Origin: CAZFHZ01 sp964519015
Lineage (GTDB): Bacteria > Blakebacterota > Blakebacteria > Blakebacterales > CAYUVJ01
Direction of reading: 5' to 3'
NCBI GenBank assembly: GCA_964519015.1
Contig: CAZFHZ010000079.1
Coordinates: forward strand, 1-14,990
Length of the DNA stretch: 14,990 nucleotides
The notes under the pieces were generated by a model, which did not search any database, was not told the DNA's origin, and saw nothing but the letters and a program-made list of their open reading frames with translations. Shown piece after piece: positions 5,244 through 13,162 of this stretch. Each line of letters begins with the position of its first letter. The first letter of the stretch is position 1. The position numbers and the translations under genes were made by a program.

Positions 5244-7076
5244 TTGTCCGGGGAGCGCCTGCTCGAGAGCATCCCCCGCCGCATGGGGGTCTACCTGCTT
5301 AAAGACGAGCGGGAACGAATCATCTACATCGGCAAGGCGGTCGATCTGCGGGCGCGGGTCCGTACCCACCTGGGAGGGCTCTCCCTCCACCCGAAAGCGG
5401 CCCTGCTGGCCCGGCGGATCACCGCGGTCGATTTCATCCCCTGTGAAACGGAGGTGGAGGCGCTCATCCTGGAGCAGAACCTGATCAAGGAGCACCGCCC
5501 CCGCTTCAACGTCGAGCTGAAGGACGACAAGCGCTACCCCTACCTGAAGCTGACCCGCGAGGACTTCCCGCGTCTCTTCAAGACCCGCGAACTGCATGCT
5601 GACGGGGCGCGCTACTACGGTCCTTTCACCAGCGTGGGGGCGATGGAGGAGATGGTGAAGACGATCCTGGCCATCTTCCCGCTGCGGACCTGCGACTGGG
5701 AGATCCCCTTCACCGACCCTTCCCTGCGGGAGTGCCTGGAGTTCCACATCGGCCGCTGCGAGGCCCCTTGCACCCGCCGCCAGACCCGCGCCGAGTACGC
5801 CCACCTGGTCGACCAGGTGGCCCTCTTCCTGGAGGGACATACCGGACAGCTCCTGACCCGGCTCGAGACGGAGATGGAGGCGGCCGCCCGGCAGCGTAAC
5901 TACGAGCAGGCCGGCCGACTGCGCGACCGCCTGAAGGCCATCCGCCGGGCGACCGAGCGCCAGCGGGTGGTCAGTGACCGGCGGGAGGATTTCGACGTCT
6001 TCGCCCTGGCCCGCGAGGCGGGGGAGGGGGTCGGGGTGATCTTCCAGGTCCGGGAAGGGCGCCTGAGCGGTCGTGACACCTACGTGCTGGCCTCCTCCCT
6101 GGGGGAGGAAGACGAGCAGCTCCTGGGGGAACTGATGGTCCGGCACTACCTGAGGGCCAGCCACATTCCGCCGGCGGTCTACCTGCCGCGCCCCCATCCG
6201 GAGCGGACCCTGCTGGCCGGGGCGTTGAGCCTGCGGGCGGGGCGACGGGTCCGGGTGGTGGCCGCCCGCAGCGGCGCGCCGGCCGAGGTGGCCGAGATGG
6301 CCGCCACCGACGCCCGCTTCCGGCTGCGCGACCGGCAGGTCCGGCGGGCCCAGCGCGGTCCCTTCACCGCCCAGGCGGTGGCCGCCCTGCAGAGCGAACT
6401 CGACCTGCCGCGCCCCCCGCGGATCATCGAGGCCTTCGATGTGAGCCACCTGCGGGGACGCCACGCGGTGGCGGCCATGGTCCGGTTCCGCAACGGGGAG
6501 CCGCAGAAGAGCGCCTACCGCCGGTTCCGGCTGAAGGAGGCCGCCGGGGGGGACGACCCGGCCGGCATCGCCGAAGCCGTCCGTCGCCGCTACCGCCGGC
6601 TGCTGGACGAGGAGGGGCGGGAGGGTCTCCCCGACCTGGTGCTCATCGACGGGGGGGCCGCCCAGCTGGCCGCCGCGGTGCGCGAGCTGGACGCGCTCGG
6701 ACTCGACCGGCAGCGGCTGCCGGTGATCGGGCTGGCCAAGCGGCTCGAGGAGATCTACCTGCCCGACGCGGAGGGCCCCCAGTCCCCGGGGCGTTCCGCC
6801 CCGGCCATCCGCCTGCTGCAGCGGGTGCGCGACGAGGTGCACCGGTTCGCGGTCGGTTTCCACCGCCAGCAGCGGGCCGGGCGGGTGCGAGCCACCCTGC
6901 TCACCGAGGTGCCCGGGATCGGGGTGGGGAAGGCCCGGCGGCTGCTCCAGGCCTTCGGGAGCGTCACCCGCATGCTCCAGGCGGGGGAGGAGGCCATCGC
7001 CCGCACCCCCGGGATCGGGCCCCGGCTGGCCCGCCGGATCATGGACGCTATGGGGGAGGGGGCCCGGGGTGGCTGA
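5244..7076 (+). CDS. uvrC: Excinuclease ABC subunit C (UvrC)
   Basis: UvrC makes both incisions around a DNA lesion in the UvrABC nucleotide excision repair complex. The ~610-residue product shows the GIY-YIG nuclease (GVY 15-17, YIG 28-30), four cysteines at 150, 164, 172 and 176 spaced like the iron-sulfur ligands reported for E. coli UvrC, a UvrB-binding UVR helix pair (about 205-240), the RNase H-like 5'-incision domain with D399 (EAFDVSHLRG), D469 (VLIDGG) and H533 (RDEVHRF), and two helix-hairpin-helix motifs near the end (VPGIGVGKARRLL; TPGIGPRLA). I choose TTG 5244: it follows a G-rich SD-like run (5234-5239) and gives the usual N-terminus; GTG 5217, which would overlap the previous gene by 17 bases, is the alternative. 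It overlaps xerD by 8 bases. Confidence 0.95.
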   Translation: MSGERLLESIPRRMGVYLLKDERERIIYIGKAVDLRARVRTHLGGLSLHPKAALLARRITAVDFIPCETEVEALILEQNLIKEHRPRFNVELKDDKRYPYLKLTREDFPRLFKTRELHADGARYYGPFTSVGAMEEMVKTILAIFPLRTCDWEIPFTDPSLRECLEFHIGRCEAPCTRRQTRAEYAHLVDQVALFLEGHTGQLLTRLETEMEAAARQRNYEQAGRLRDRLKAIRRATERQRVVSDRREDFDVFALAREAGEGVGVIFQVREGRLSGRDTYVLASSLGEEDEQLLGELMVRHYLRASHIPPAVYLPRPHPERTLLAGALSLRAGRRVRVVAARSGAPAEVAEMAATDARFRLRDRQVRRAQRGPFTAQAVAALQSELDLPRPPRIIEAFDVSHLRGRHAVAAMVRFRNGEPQKSAYRRFRLKEAAGGDDPAGIAEAVRRRYRRLLDEEGREGLPDLVLIDGGAAQLAAAVRELDALGLDRQRLPVIGLAKRLEEIYLPDAEGPQSPGRSAPAIRLLQRVRDEVHRFAVGFHRQQRAGRVRATLLTEVPGIGVGKARRLLQAFGSVTRMLQAGEEAIARTPGIGPRLARRIMDAMGEGARGG

Positions 7077-7968
7077 GACCGACCGTGATCGGCTCCGTCA
7101 GTTCCTCGACCACCTGAGCGTGGAACGGGACCTCTCCTCCAACACGGTCGCCGCCTATCGGCGCGACCTGACCCGTTGGCTCGAATACCTGGAAGAGCAG
7201 GGTTTAATGATGGAAGGGGCGGGAAGGGACGTCCTGGAGGCCTACGTCCGGCGGCTGCGGGGACGGGGCCTGGCCCCTCGTACAGTCTCCCGCACCCTCT
7301 CCGCCCTGCGGACCTTCCACCGCTTCCTGCGCACCGAGGGGCTCATGCAGGGGGACCCGGCTGAGGACATCGAACGTCCGCGGCTGTGGCAGCGGCTGCC
7401 GGTGGTCCTGGACGTGATCGAAGTGGAACGGCTCATGGAGGCGCCCGATGTCTCGAAGGACCTGGGGGTGCGCGACCGGGCCCTCCTGGAGGTCGCCTAC
7501 GGGTCGGGGCTGCGCGTCTCCGAACTGGTCGGGCTCCGCCTGGAGGACCTCGACCTGAAGGAGCGCCTGCTGCTGGTGATCGGGAAGGGCCGCAAGGAGC
7601 GCCTGGTCCCCTTCGGTCGCCCCGCGGCCGACTGGGTGGTCCGGTGGCTCGAGGGACCGCGCCGGCGGCTGCTCGAGAAGCGGGCCCCGTGTGACCGCCT
7701 CTTCCTGAACGCCCGGGGCACCCCCTTGAGCCGGATGGGCTTCTGGAAGATCCTGCACGGGCATGTGGAACGGGCCGGGATCCGCAAGCCCTGCTCCCCG
7801 CACACCCTGAGGCACTCCTTCGCCACCCACCTGCTGGAAGGGGGGGCCGACCTGAGGGTGGTCCAGGAACTGCTCGGCCACGCCGACATCGCCACCACCC
7901 AGATCTATACCCGGGTGGACCGCTCCTACCTGCGGGAGGTCCACCGGACCTTCCACCCGCGCGGATGA
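7069..7968 (+). CDS. xerD: Tyrosine recombinase XerD
   Basis: XerC and XerD resolve chromosome dimers at dif during division. This 299-residue protein has an N-terminal SAM-like core-binding domain (about 1-95) and a C-terminal catalytic domain with all six residues: R149 (GSGLRVSEL), K173 (GKGRKERL), H245 and R248 (HTLRHSFATHLL), H271 (LLGHADI) and Y280 (IYTRV). Each is shifted by one from E. coli XerD (148, 172, 244, 247, 270, 279), and the length is nearly the same, so XerD is preferred over XerC. No second xer gene is in the window. The GTG start overlaps the uvrC stop by 8 bases and has GGAGGG (7055-7060) 8 bases before it. The housekeeping context argues against a phage integrase. Confidence 0.9.
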   Translation: MAETDRDRLRQFLDHLSVERDLSSNTVAAYRRDLTRWLEYLEEQGLMMEGAGRDVLEAYVRRLRGRGLAPRTVSRTLSALRTFHRFLRTEGLMQGDPAEDIERPRLWQRLPVVLDVIEVERLMEAPDVSKDLGVRDRALLEVAYGSGLRVSELVGLRLEDLDLKERLLLVIGKGRKERLVPFGRPAADWVVRWLEGPRRRLLEKRAPCDRLFLNARGTPLSRMGFWKILHGHVERAGIRKPCSPHTLRHSFATHLLEGGADLRVVQELLGHADIATTQIYTRVDRSYLREVHRTFHPRG

Positions 7969-9323
7969 GCCCACCTTCTTCCGACCCACTCCCGGCGGTC
8001 TACCCCGCCGACGGCTCCGAGGTGCGGGAGCTGCTCGCCGCCCGGCTCGACCCGGCCCGGTGGGCCCGGCTGGAGAGCGCCACCCGGCTGGCCGCCGAGC
8101 GGGGGAAGACGCTCGCCCTGGTCGGAGGGCCGGTCCGCGACCTGCTGCTGGGCCGGCCGGTACTCGACCTCGACCTGGCCGTGGAGGGGGAGGGGCTTAC
8201 CTTCGCCCTCGCCCTGGGTCAGCGGCTCGGGGCGACGGTACGCACCCATCCCCGATTCGGCACCGCGACTGTGGACGGGGAGGGTCCCTGCCCGGTGGAT
8301 GTGGCCACCGCCCGGCGGGAACACTACCCGAGCCCGGGGGCCCTGCCGGAGGTCGAACCGGCCCCGCTCGCCGAGGACCTCGTCCGCCGCGATGTGACCA
8401 TCAACGCCATGGCCGTCCGGCTGGAGCCGGACGGCCGGGCCACCTTCTTCGATCCCCTGGCCGGCAGCGCCGACCTGCGCGCGCAGCTCCTGCGGCTGCT
8501 CCATGAGGGCTCGCTGCGGGATGACCCGACCCGGATCCTGCGCCTGGTCCGCTACGCCGGCCGGTTCGGGTTCGGACTGGAGGCCCGGACCGCCGAGCTG
8601 GTCGCGGCGGCACTGGCCGGTGGGGCTCTCGACACGGTCAGCCCGGTCCGGTTGGCCGCCGAGATCGACCGGATCCTGGCCGAAGCTGAACCCCTCGCCG
8701 CCCTGGGCGGGCTCGCCCGGCTGGGTGTGGACAGAGCGTTCCCGGGGCCGGCCGCGCCCCTCCCGACGGATATCGCCGTCCGCTGGCACCGACTGGAGGA
8801 GGACTCCGCCTGGTTCGCCGCCGAGTTGGCCGCACCAGGCACCGGGCCGCCCGACCGGCTCGCGCTGGGCTGGCTCCTGCTCACCGAACCGGCCGGTCCT
8901 TCGGGACAGGGGGACCTGCTGCGCCGCTACCAGCCCGCTTCGGCGGCGCTGCGGGCCTGGGAGAGCCTGAAGGGACGCTCCGGTACGGTCCGGCACCTGC
9001 TCGAGCGCCCCAACCCGGTTCCCGACAGTGCCTTGTATGCAGCCCTCCACGGACTCACCCCGGAGGCCCTGGTCCATCTGCTGACCCGGACCACCGGGGT
9101 GGGGGCCCGCCGCCGCATCGCCCGGTTCGTCCACGATCTGCTCGGTGTCCGGCCCTGGGTGGACGGGACCGACCTGGCCAGGATGGGCGTACCCTCAGGA
9201 CCGGAGCGGGGCCGGATCCTGGAACGCCTCTTACACGCTCAGCTCGACGGCCGTCTGGCCGACCGGACGGAGGCCCTGGCCGAAGCGGCCCGGCTGGCGG
9301 CAGCAGCGGGGGAAGCGGGTTGA
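7965..9323 (+). CDS. CCA tRNA nucleotidyltransferase / poly(A) polymerase family protein
   Basis: The 452-residue product belongs to the class II nucleotidyltransferases that add CCA (or CC or A) to tRNA 3' ends, or poly(A) to RNA. Motifs in order: ALVGGPVRDLLLG (about 51-63), the catalytic pair D68-L-D70, RRDVTINAMA (141-150), DDPTRILRLVRYAGRFGF (186-203), and SPVRLAAEIDRIL further on. The C-terminal tail (GTDLARMGVPSGPERGRIL) resembles the all-helical tail of bacterial CCA-adding enzymes. No HD phosphohydrolase domain is seen, unlike E. coli Cca. Sequence alone cannot separate CCA-, CC- and A-adding types, so no symbol is given. The ATG overlaps the xerD stop (ATGA) and lacks a nearby SD, which suggests translational coupling. 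Confidence 0.85.
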   Translation: MSPPSSDPLPAVYPADGSEVRELLAARLDPARWARLESATRLAAERGKTLALVGGPVRDLLLGRPVLDLDLAVEGEGLTFALALGQRLGATVRTHPRFGTATVDGEGPCPVDVATARREHYPSPGALPEVEPAPLAEDLVRRDVTINAMAVRLEPDGRATFFDPLAGSADLRAQLLRLLHEGSLRDDPTRILRLVRYAGRFGFGLEARTAELVAAALAGGALDTVSPVRLAAEIDRILAEAEPLAALGGLARLGVDRAFPGPAAPLPTDIAVRWHRLEEDSAWFAAELAAPGTGPPDRLALGWLLLTEPAGPSGQGDLLRRYQPASAALRAWESLKGRSGTVRHLLERPNPVPDSALYAALHGLTPEALVHLLTRTTGVGARRRIARFVHDLLGVRPWVDGTDLARMGVPSGPERGRILERLLHAQLDGRLADRTEALAEAARLAAAAGEAG

Positions 9324-9354
9324 CCCGGAGGGCGGGGCAGGCCAAGTTGGCTCC

Positions 9355-10020
9355 ATGCCTATCGACCTCAGCCGGCTGCTCATCATCATCCCGCCGGTCC
9401 TGTTCGCCCTGGTGCTCCACGAGTGGGCCCACGCCTGGACCGCCGACCGGCTGGGCGACCCCACCGCCCGGCTCCAGGGCCGACTCTCGCTGAACCCCCT
9501 CGTCCACCTCGACCCGGTCGGCACCCTGATGCTGATCGTGACCCAGCGTTTCGGCTGGGCCCGGCCGGTCCCGGTGGATGTCCGAAATCTTAAGAACCCG
9601 CGGCGGGACCTCTTCTGGATCGCCAGCGCCGGTCCCGCCTCCAACCTGATCCAGGCCGCCGTGCTGGGGGGGATCATCCGGATCGTCGGTCCGGAACAGA
9701 TGCGTCCCGGTTTGGCCTTCCTGTACGGGCACGTACCGGCGGGGATCCCGGAGGCGTTGCTGGCCATGGTCGCCCTGGGCTTCCTGGTCAACATCGTCCT
9801 GGCCTGGTTCAACCTGATCCCGGTGCCCCCCCTGGACGGTTCCCGCCTGGTCATGCGCTTCCTGCCCGACCGCTCCCTGCAGCTCTACCGGGCCGCCGGA
9901 CCGTGGATGCTGGCCCTCCTGGTGACCGTCCTCTTCCTGAGCCCGCAGCTCCTCAGACTGATCCTGGACTTCCCCGTCGGTAGAACCGCCTATCTTTTAG
10001 GGGGGATTCGGCTGTGGTAG
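9355..10020 (+). CDS. M50 site-2-type membrane metalloprotease
   Basis: The 221-residue protein is a compact intramembrane zinc protease. The zinc-binding HEWAH (22-26) lies in the first membrane helix, GPASN (93-97) follows, and the third ligand is probably D161 in NLIPVPPLDG (153-162). There are about five or six hydrophobic helices. It lacks the PDZ domain of RseP and the CBS domains of larger relatives, matching the short YwhC-like (COG1994) group whose substrates are mostly unknown. ATG 9355 is chosen because the conserved core starts ~10 residues later; the frame stays open upstream inside the previous gene, but that part is a shadow. No SD lies at normal distance. A 31-base gap separates it from the nucleotidyltransferase gene, and it seems to be the last gene of the operon. 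Confidence 0.85.
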   Translation: MPIDLSRLLIIIPPVLFALVLHEWAHAWTADRLGDPTARLQGRLSLNPLVHLDPVGTLMLIVTQRFGWARPVPVDVRNLKNPRRDLFWIASAGPASNLIQAAVLGGIIRIVGPEQMRPGLAFLYGHVPAGIPEALLAMVALGFLVNIVLAWFNLIPVPPLDGSRLVMRFLPDRSLQLYRAAGPWMLALLVTVLFLSPQLLRLILDFPVGRTAYLLGGIRLW

Positions 10021-10026
10021 GTGGTC

Positions 10027-10032
10027 TATAAT
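10027..10032 (+). promoter_or_regulatory. TATAAT -10 element for the pilus operon
   Basis: A perfect TATAAT lies 7 bases after the protease stop codon in a sequence otherwise very rich in G+C. No recognisable -35 is seen at 16-18 bases upstream (GGATTC region), so an activator may be needed. Transcription would begin near 10039. Confidence 0.45.
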
Positions 10033-10068
10033 CATCGATCGGCCGGCGACGGTCGGTCGGGATCGATG
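10033..10068 (+). promoter_or_regulatory. Palindromic leader: CATCGATC/GATCGATG with an inner GNRA hairpin
   Basis: CATCGATC (10033-10040) and GATCGATG (10061-10068) are a perfect inverted repeat. Immediately inside, GGCCG (10041-10045) and CGGTC (10050-10054) can form a stem (one G-U pair) closed by the tetraloop GCGA, a GNRA loop. Each outer arm contains the self-palindrome ATCGAT, 28 bases apart. The site abuts the TATAAT and spans the predicted transcription start, so it fits a DNA operator better than a full RNA hairpin; if transcription starts further upstream it could be a leader structure. Confidence 0.4.
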
Positions 10069-10087
10069 GAGCAGGGGGGGAGGGCGC

Positions 10088-10306
10088 GTGGTACGTCTGC
10101 GGAGCAGTGGCCGCTTCCAGGGACGTTTCGGCCCGGTGCCGGACGAGGAAGAGGCCCGGCAGCGCGAGGAAGTACTGGAGGGACGTCCACGGGTCCACCT
10201 ACGCCGCCCCGGCGTGGTGGAGCAGCGCAGTGGCGGTATGCGCACCCTGATCATCCTGGTGGTGCTGCTGGTGGTCGTACTGGCGGCCATCATGGCTCTG
10301 GGTTAG
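10088..10306 (+). CDS. Small single-helix membrane protein (unrecognised) ahead of pilB
   Basis: The 72-residue frame has a charged, arginine- and glutamate-rich N-terminal half (DEEEARQREEVLEG) and ends in one hydrophobic helix, RTLIILVVLLVVVLAAIMAL (residues ~52-71), so it would be tail-anchored with most of the chain in the cytoplasm. I do not recognise a family. Supporting points: GGAG (10079-10082) lies 5 bases before the GTG start, it fills the gap between the pilus promoter and pilB, and its stop is 24 bases before the pilB ATG. Against: it is short, and G+C-rich DNA easily gives long open frames. If real, its position suggests a role in pilus assembly or its control. Confidence 0.45.
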   Translation: MVRLRSSGRFQGRFGPVPDEEEARQREEVLEGRPRVHLRRPGVVEQRSGGMRTLIILVVLLVVVLAAIMALG

Positions 10307-10330
10307 CCGGAAGGACCGGGGGGACGGGCG

Positions 10331-12040
10331 ATGGCGATTAAACTCGGTCAGATGCTGTTGAAGGCGGGGGCGATCACCCAGCTGCAGCTGGAGGATGCGT
10401 TGAACAGCCAGCGCAGCCAGGGGGGGACCCTGGGCGCCAACATCGTCAAGATGGGTATCCTGACCGAGGAACAGATCCTCACCTTCGTCGGCAAGCAGCT
10501 CAACGTCGAGGTGGTCGACCTGCGTAACGGGGAATTCAAGCCGGAAGTGGCCAAGATGATCCCCGTCGACGTCTCCAGGAAGTTCAACGTGGTGGCGGTG
10601 GCCAAGAACGGCAACACTCTCACCGTGGCCGCCGCCGACCCCACCAACATCTTCGTGCTCGATTCGATCAAGTTCGTGACCGGTTTCAACGTCAAGCCGG
10701 TCATCGCCTCCGAGGACTCCATCAAGGAGCTCATCGTCAAGGTCTACAAGGATGAGTCGAGTGAGATCCACGAGGCGATGGAAGACATCCTCAAGGACTT
10801 CGACGGCTCGGAACTCGAGGTCCTGGAGACCGACGAGGAGACCGACGACGAGGCCATCGAGGCGGCCATCACCGACGCCCCGCTGGTGCGGTTGGTCGAC
10901 TCGATCATCATCGACGCCATCCGCCGGGGGGCCTCCGACATCCACATCGAGCCGTACGAGCGGGCCATCCGGGTACGCTACCGCATCGACGGCACGCTCA
11001 TCGAGATGTCCCCGATCCCCTTCCGGCTCAAGGCGGCGGTGGTATCGCGCCTCAAGATCATGTCCGACCTGGATATCTCGGAGCGGCGCGTCCCCCAGGA
11101 CGGCCGCATCAAGGTCAAGACGAGCGGCAAGACGGTCGACCTGCGGGTCTCCATCCTCCCCGTGATCTTCGGGGAGAAGGTGGTCATGCGTATCCTCGAC
11201 GCCGGGAACCTCTCGCTCGACCTGACCAAGCTGGGCTACACGGAGAAGGCACTGAAGGACTTCATGGACGGCATCAAGCGGCCGTTCGGTATGGTGCTGG
11301 TGACCGGACCCACCGGCTCCGGGAAGTCCACCACGCTCTACTCGGCGGTGAGCCTGCTCAACGATTCCACCACGAACATCATGACCGCCGAGGACCCGGT
11401 CGAGTACAACATGGCCGGGATCAACCAGGTGCACGTGCGGACCGAGATCGGCCTGACCTTCGCGGCCGCCCTCCGTTCCTTCCTGCGGCAGGACCCCAAC
11501 ATCATCATGGTCGGCGAGATCCGTGACCTGGAGACCGCCGAGATCGCCATCAAGGCGGCCCTCACCGGTCACCTGGTGCTCTCCACCCTCCACACCAACG
11601 ACTCGGCGAGCACCATCAACCGGCTGCTCAACATGGGGGTCCAGCCCTTCCTGGTCGCCTCCTCGACCAACGTCATCCAGGCCCAGCGGCTGCTGCGGCG
11701 ACTCTGCAAGGAGTGCAAGAAGGAATCGCTGATGACACCCGAGCAGGGGGAACTGCTCGGGGTCCCCAAGGAGGAGATCGCGAAAGGGATCAAGATCTAC
11801 GAACCGGTCGGCTGCGCGACCTGCAACCGGACCGGCTACAAGGGACGGACCGGTGTCTACGAGGTGCTCCCGGTCAACGCCAAGATCAAGAACATGGTCC
11901 TCGAGAGTAAGAGCACCTACGACATCCACAACGCGGCGGTGGCCGACGGCATGCTGACCTTGCGCGGTGATGCGCTGGCCAAACTTAAGGCGGGGATCAC
12001 CTCGTTCGAGGAAGTCCTCCGGGAGACCACCGAGGTCTAA
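10331..12040 (+). CDS. pilB: Type IV pilus assembly ATPase PilB
   Basis: PilB is the hexameric cytoplasmic ATPase that powers pilus extension. The 569-residue product has an N-terminal MshEN-type domain with two 24-residue motifs separated by 5 residues (K4-L-G...Q27 and T33-L-G...Q56), the signature of c-di-GMP binding in MshE-like ATPases. The catalytic part follows: Walker A GPTGSGKST (326-334), Asp box AEDPVEY (353-359), Walker B IIMVGEIRD (391-399), His box LTGHLVLSTLHTN (411-423), and the zinc tetracysteine C459, C462, C495, C498. GspE of type II secretion is closely related, but the pilT-pilC-pilS neighbours favour PilB. The ATG is preceded by a weak G-rich SD. It is 15 bases from pilT. 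Confidence 0.95.
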   Translation: MAIKLGQMLLKAGAITQLQLEDALNSQRSQGGTLGANIVKMGILTEEQILTFVGKQLNVEVVDLRNGEFKPEVAKMIPVDVSRKFNVVAVAKNGNTLTVAAADPTNIFVLDSIKFVTGFNVKPVIASEDSIKELIVKVYKDESSEIHEAMEDILKDFDGSELEVLETDEETDDEAIEAAITDAPLVRLVDSIIIDAIRRGASDIHIEPYERAIRVRYRIDGTLIEMSPIPFRLKAAVVSRLKIMSDLDISERRVPQDGRIKVKTSGKTVDLRVSILPVIFGEKVVMRILDAGNLSLDLTKLGYTEKALKDFMDGIKRPFGMVLVTGPTGSGKSTTLYSAVSLLNDSTTNIMTAEDPVEYNMAGINQVHVRTEIGLTFAAALRSFLRQDPNIIMVGEIRDLETAEIAIKAALTGHLVLSTLHTNDSASTINRLLNMGVQPFLVASSTNVIQAQRLLRRLCKECKKESLMTPEQGELLGVPKEEIAKGIKIYEPVGCATCNRTGYKGRTGVYEVLPVNAKIKNMVLESKSTYDIHNAAVADGMLTLRGDALAKLKAGITSFEEVLRETTEV

Positions 12041-12055
12041 CGACAGGTATTGCGG

Positions 12056-13159
12056 ATGCCTACGATCAATCTGAAGAACCTTCTTGAAGAGATGGTTTCC
12101 CGCAAGGGGAGCGACCTCCACATCACCGTCGGCTCCACACCTATGATGCGGGTGGACGGGGAACTGGTCCCCATGTCGCAGTATGAGCGGTTGGGGCCGG
12201 ACGAGACACAGGCGCTGGCCTACAGCGTGCTGACCGAGAAACAGAAGAAGGAGTTCGAGGAGCGACTGGAACTCGACTTCTCCTTCGGCATCAAGGGGCT
12301 GAGCCGCTTCCGCGGCAACGTCTTCATGCAGCGGGGCGCCAGCGCGGCCGTCTTCCGGACCATTCCCTACGAGATCCTCTCCTTCGAGCGGCTGGGCATG
12401 CCGCCGGTGGTCAAGGAACTCTCCGAACTCTCCAACGGCCTGGTCCTGGTGACCGGCCCCACCGGCTCGGGGAAATCCACCACCCTGGCCGCCATCATCG
12501 ACCGGGTCAACGTCGAGGAACCGGTCCATATCCTGACCATCGAGGACCCGATCGAGTTCGTCCACAACCATAAGCGGGCGCTGGTCAACCAGCGTCAGCT
12601 CGGGGCGGACACCCTGGGTTTCCAGAACGCCCTGCGCGCCGCCCTGCGGCAGGACCCGGACGTAGTGCTGATCGGGGAGATGCGCGACCTGGAGACGATC
12701 GAAGCCGCGCTGACCATCGCCGAGACCGGTCACCTCGCTTTCGGCACCCTCCACACCAACTCGGCCGCCCAGACGATGAACCGTCTGATCGACGTCTTCC
12801 CCACCAGCCAGCAGCAGCAGGTCAGGACCCAGCTCTCCCTCACCCTGCAGGGCGTGCTGAGTCAGCAGCTGCTTCCCAAGATCGGCGGCGGTCGGGTGGC
12901 CGCCCTGGAGATCCTCATCTGCACCCCGGCCGTGCGGGCGCTCATACGCGACAGCAAGATCCACCAGATCTACAGCATCATGCAGGTCGGGACCAAGCAC
13001 GGCATGCGGACCATGAACCACTCCCTCTACGATCTGGTCCGCGGCCGGAAGGTCGAGATGAGCGAGGCCATGCTGCGCAGCTCCGACCCGGACGAGCTGA
13101 AGGAGATGCTGCAGCGGGGCGGTTCGGTGGGAGTGTCGGCGGCCCGGAAGGGGGGATGA
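12056..13159 (+). CDS. pilT: Type IV pilus retraction ATPase PilT
   Basis: PilT drives pilus depolymerisation, giving twitching motility and DNA uptake. The 367-residue product lacks the MshEN domain and zinc cysteines of PilB and shows the PilT pattern: SDLHITVGS near the start, Walker A GPTGSGKST (134-142), EDPIEF, Walker B VVLIGEMRDLET, TLHTNSAAQT, and the PilT-specific AVRALIRDSKIHQIYSIMQ near the end (family AIRNLIRE-type motif). ATG 12056 is preferred over TTG 12050: an AGG (12045-12047) sits 8 bases before the ATG and PilT proteins usually start just ahead of the LLEEMV helix. The stop lies 3 bases before pilC, so the two are probably coupled. Confidence 0.95.
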   Translation: MPTINLKNLLEEMVSRKGSDLHITVGSTPMMRVDGELVPMSQYERLGPDETQALAYSVLTEKQKKEFEERLELDFSFGIKGLSRFRGNVFMQRGASAAVFRTIPYEILSFERLGMPPVVKELSELSNGLVLVTGPTGSGKSTTLAAIIDRVNVEEPVHILTIEDPIEFVHNHKRALVNQRQLGADTLGFQNALRAALRQDPDVVLIGEMRDLETIEAALTIAETGHLAFGTLHTNSAAQTMNRLIDVFPTSQQQQVRTQLSLTLQGVLSQQLLPKIGGGRVAALEILICTPAVRALIRDSKIHQIYSIMQVGTKHGMRTMNHSLYDLVRGRKVEMSEAMLRSSDPDELKEMLQRGGSVGVSAARKGG

Positions 13160-13162
13160 TCG

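Noticed and set aside
5133..6863. 576-codon minus-strand frame opposite uvrC
   Set aside because: Low-complexity shadow of uvrC; no recognisable motif, while the plus strand has every UvrC domain.
7069..7968. Phage or island integrase with an attachment site
   Set aside because: The protein matches XerD in length and in all six catalytic positions and is embedded in a housekeeping operon with overlapping neighbours; no tRNA or att repeat is seen.
9145..9354. N-terminal extension of the M50 protease into the nucleotidyltransferase gene
   Set aside because: The extension is an out-of-frame shadow of the upstream gene's C-terminus, while the conserved protease core starts just after ATG 9355.
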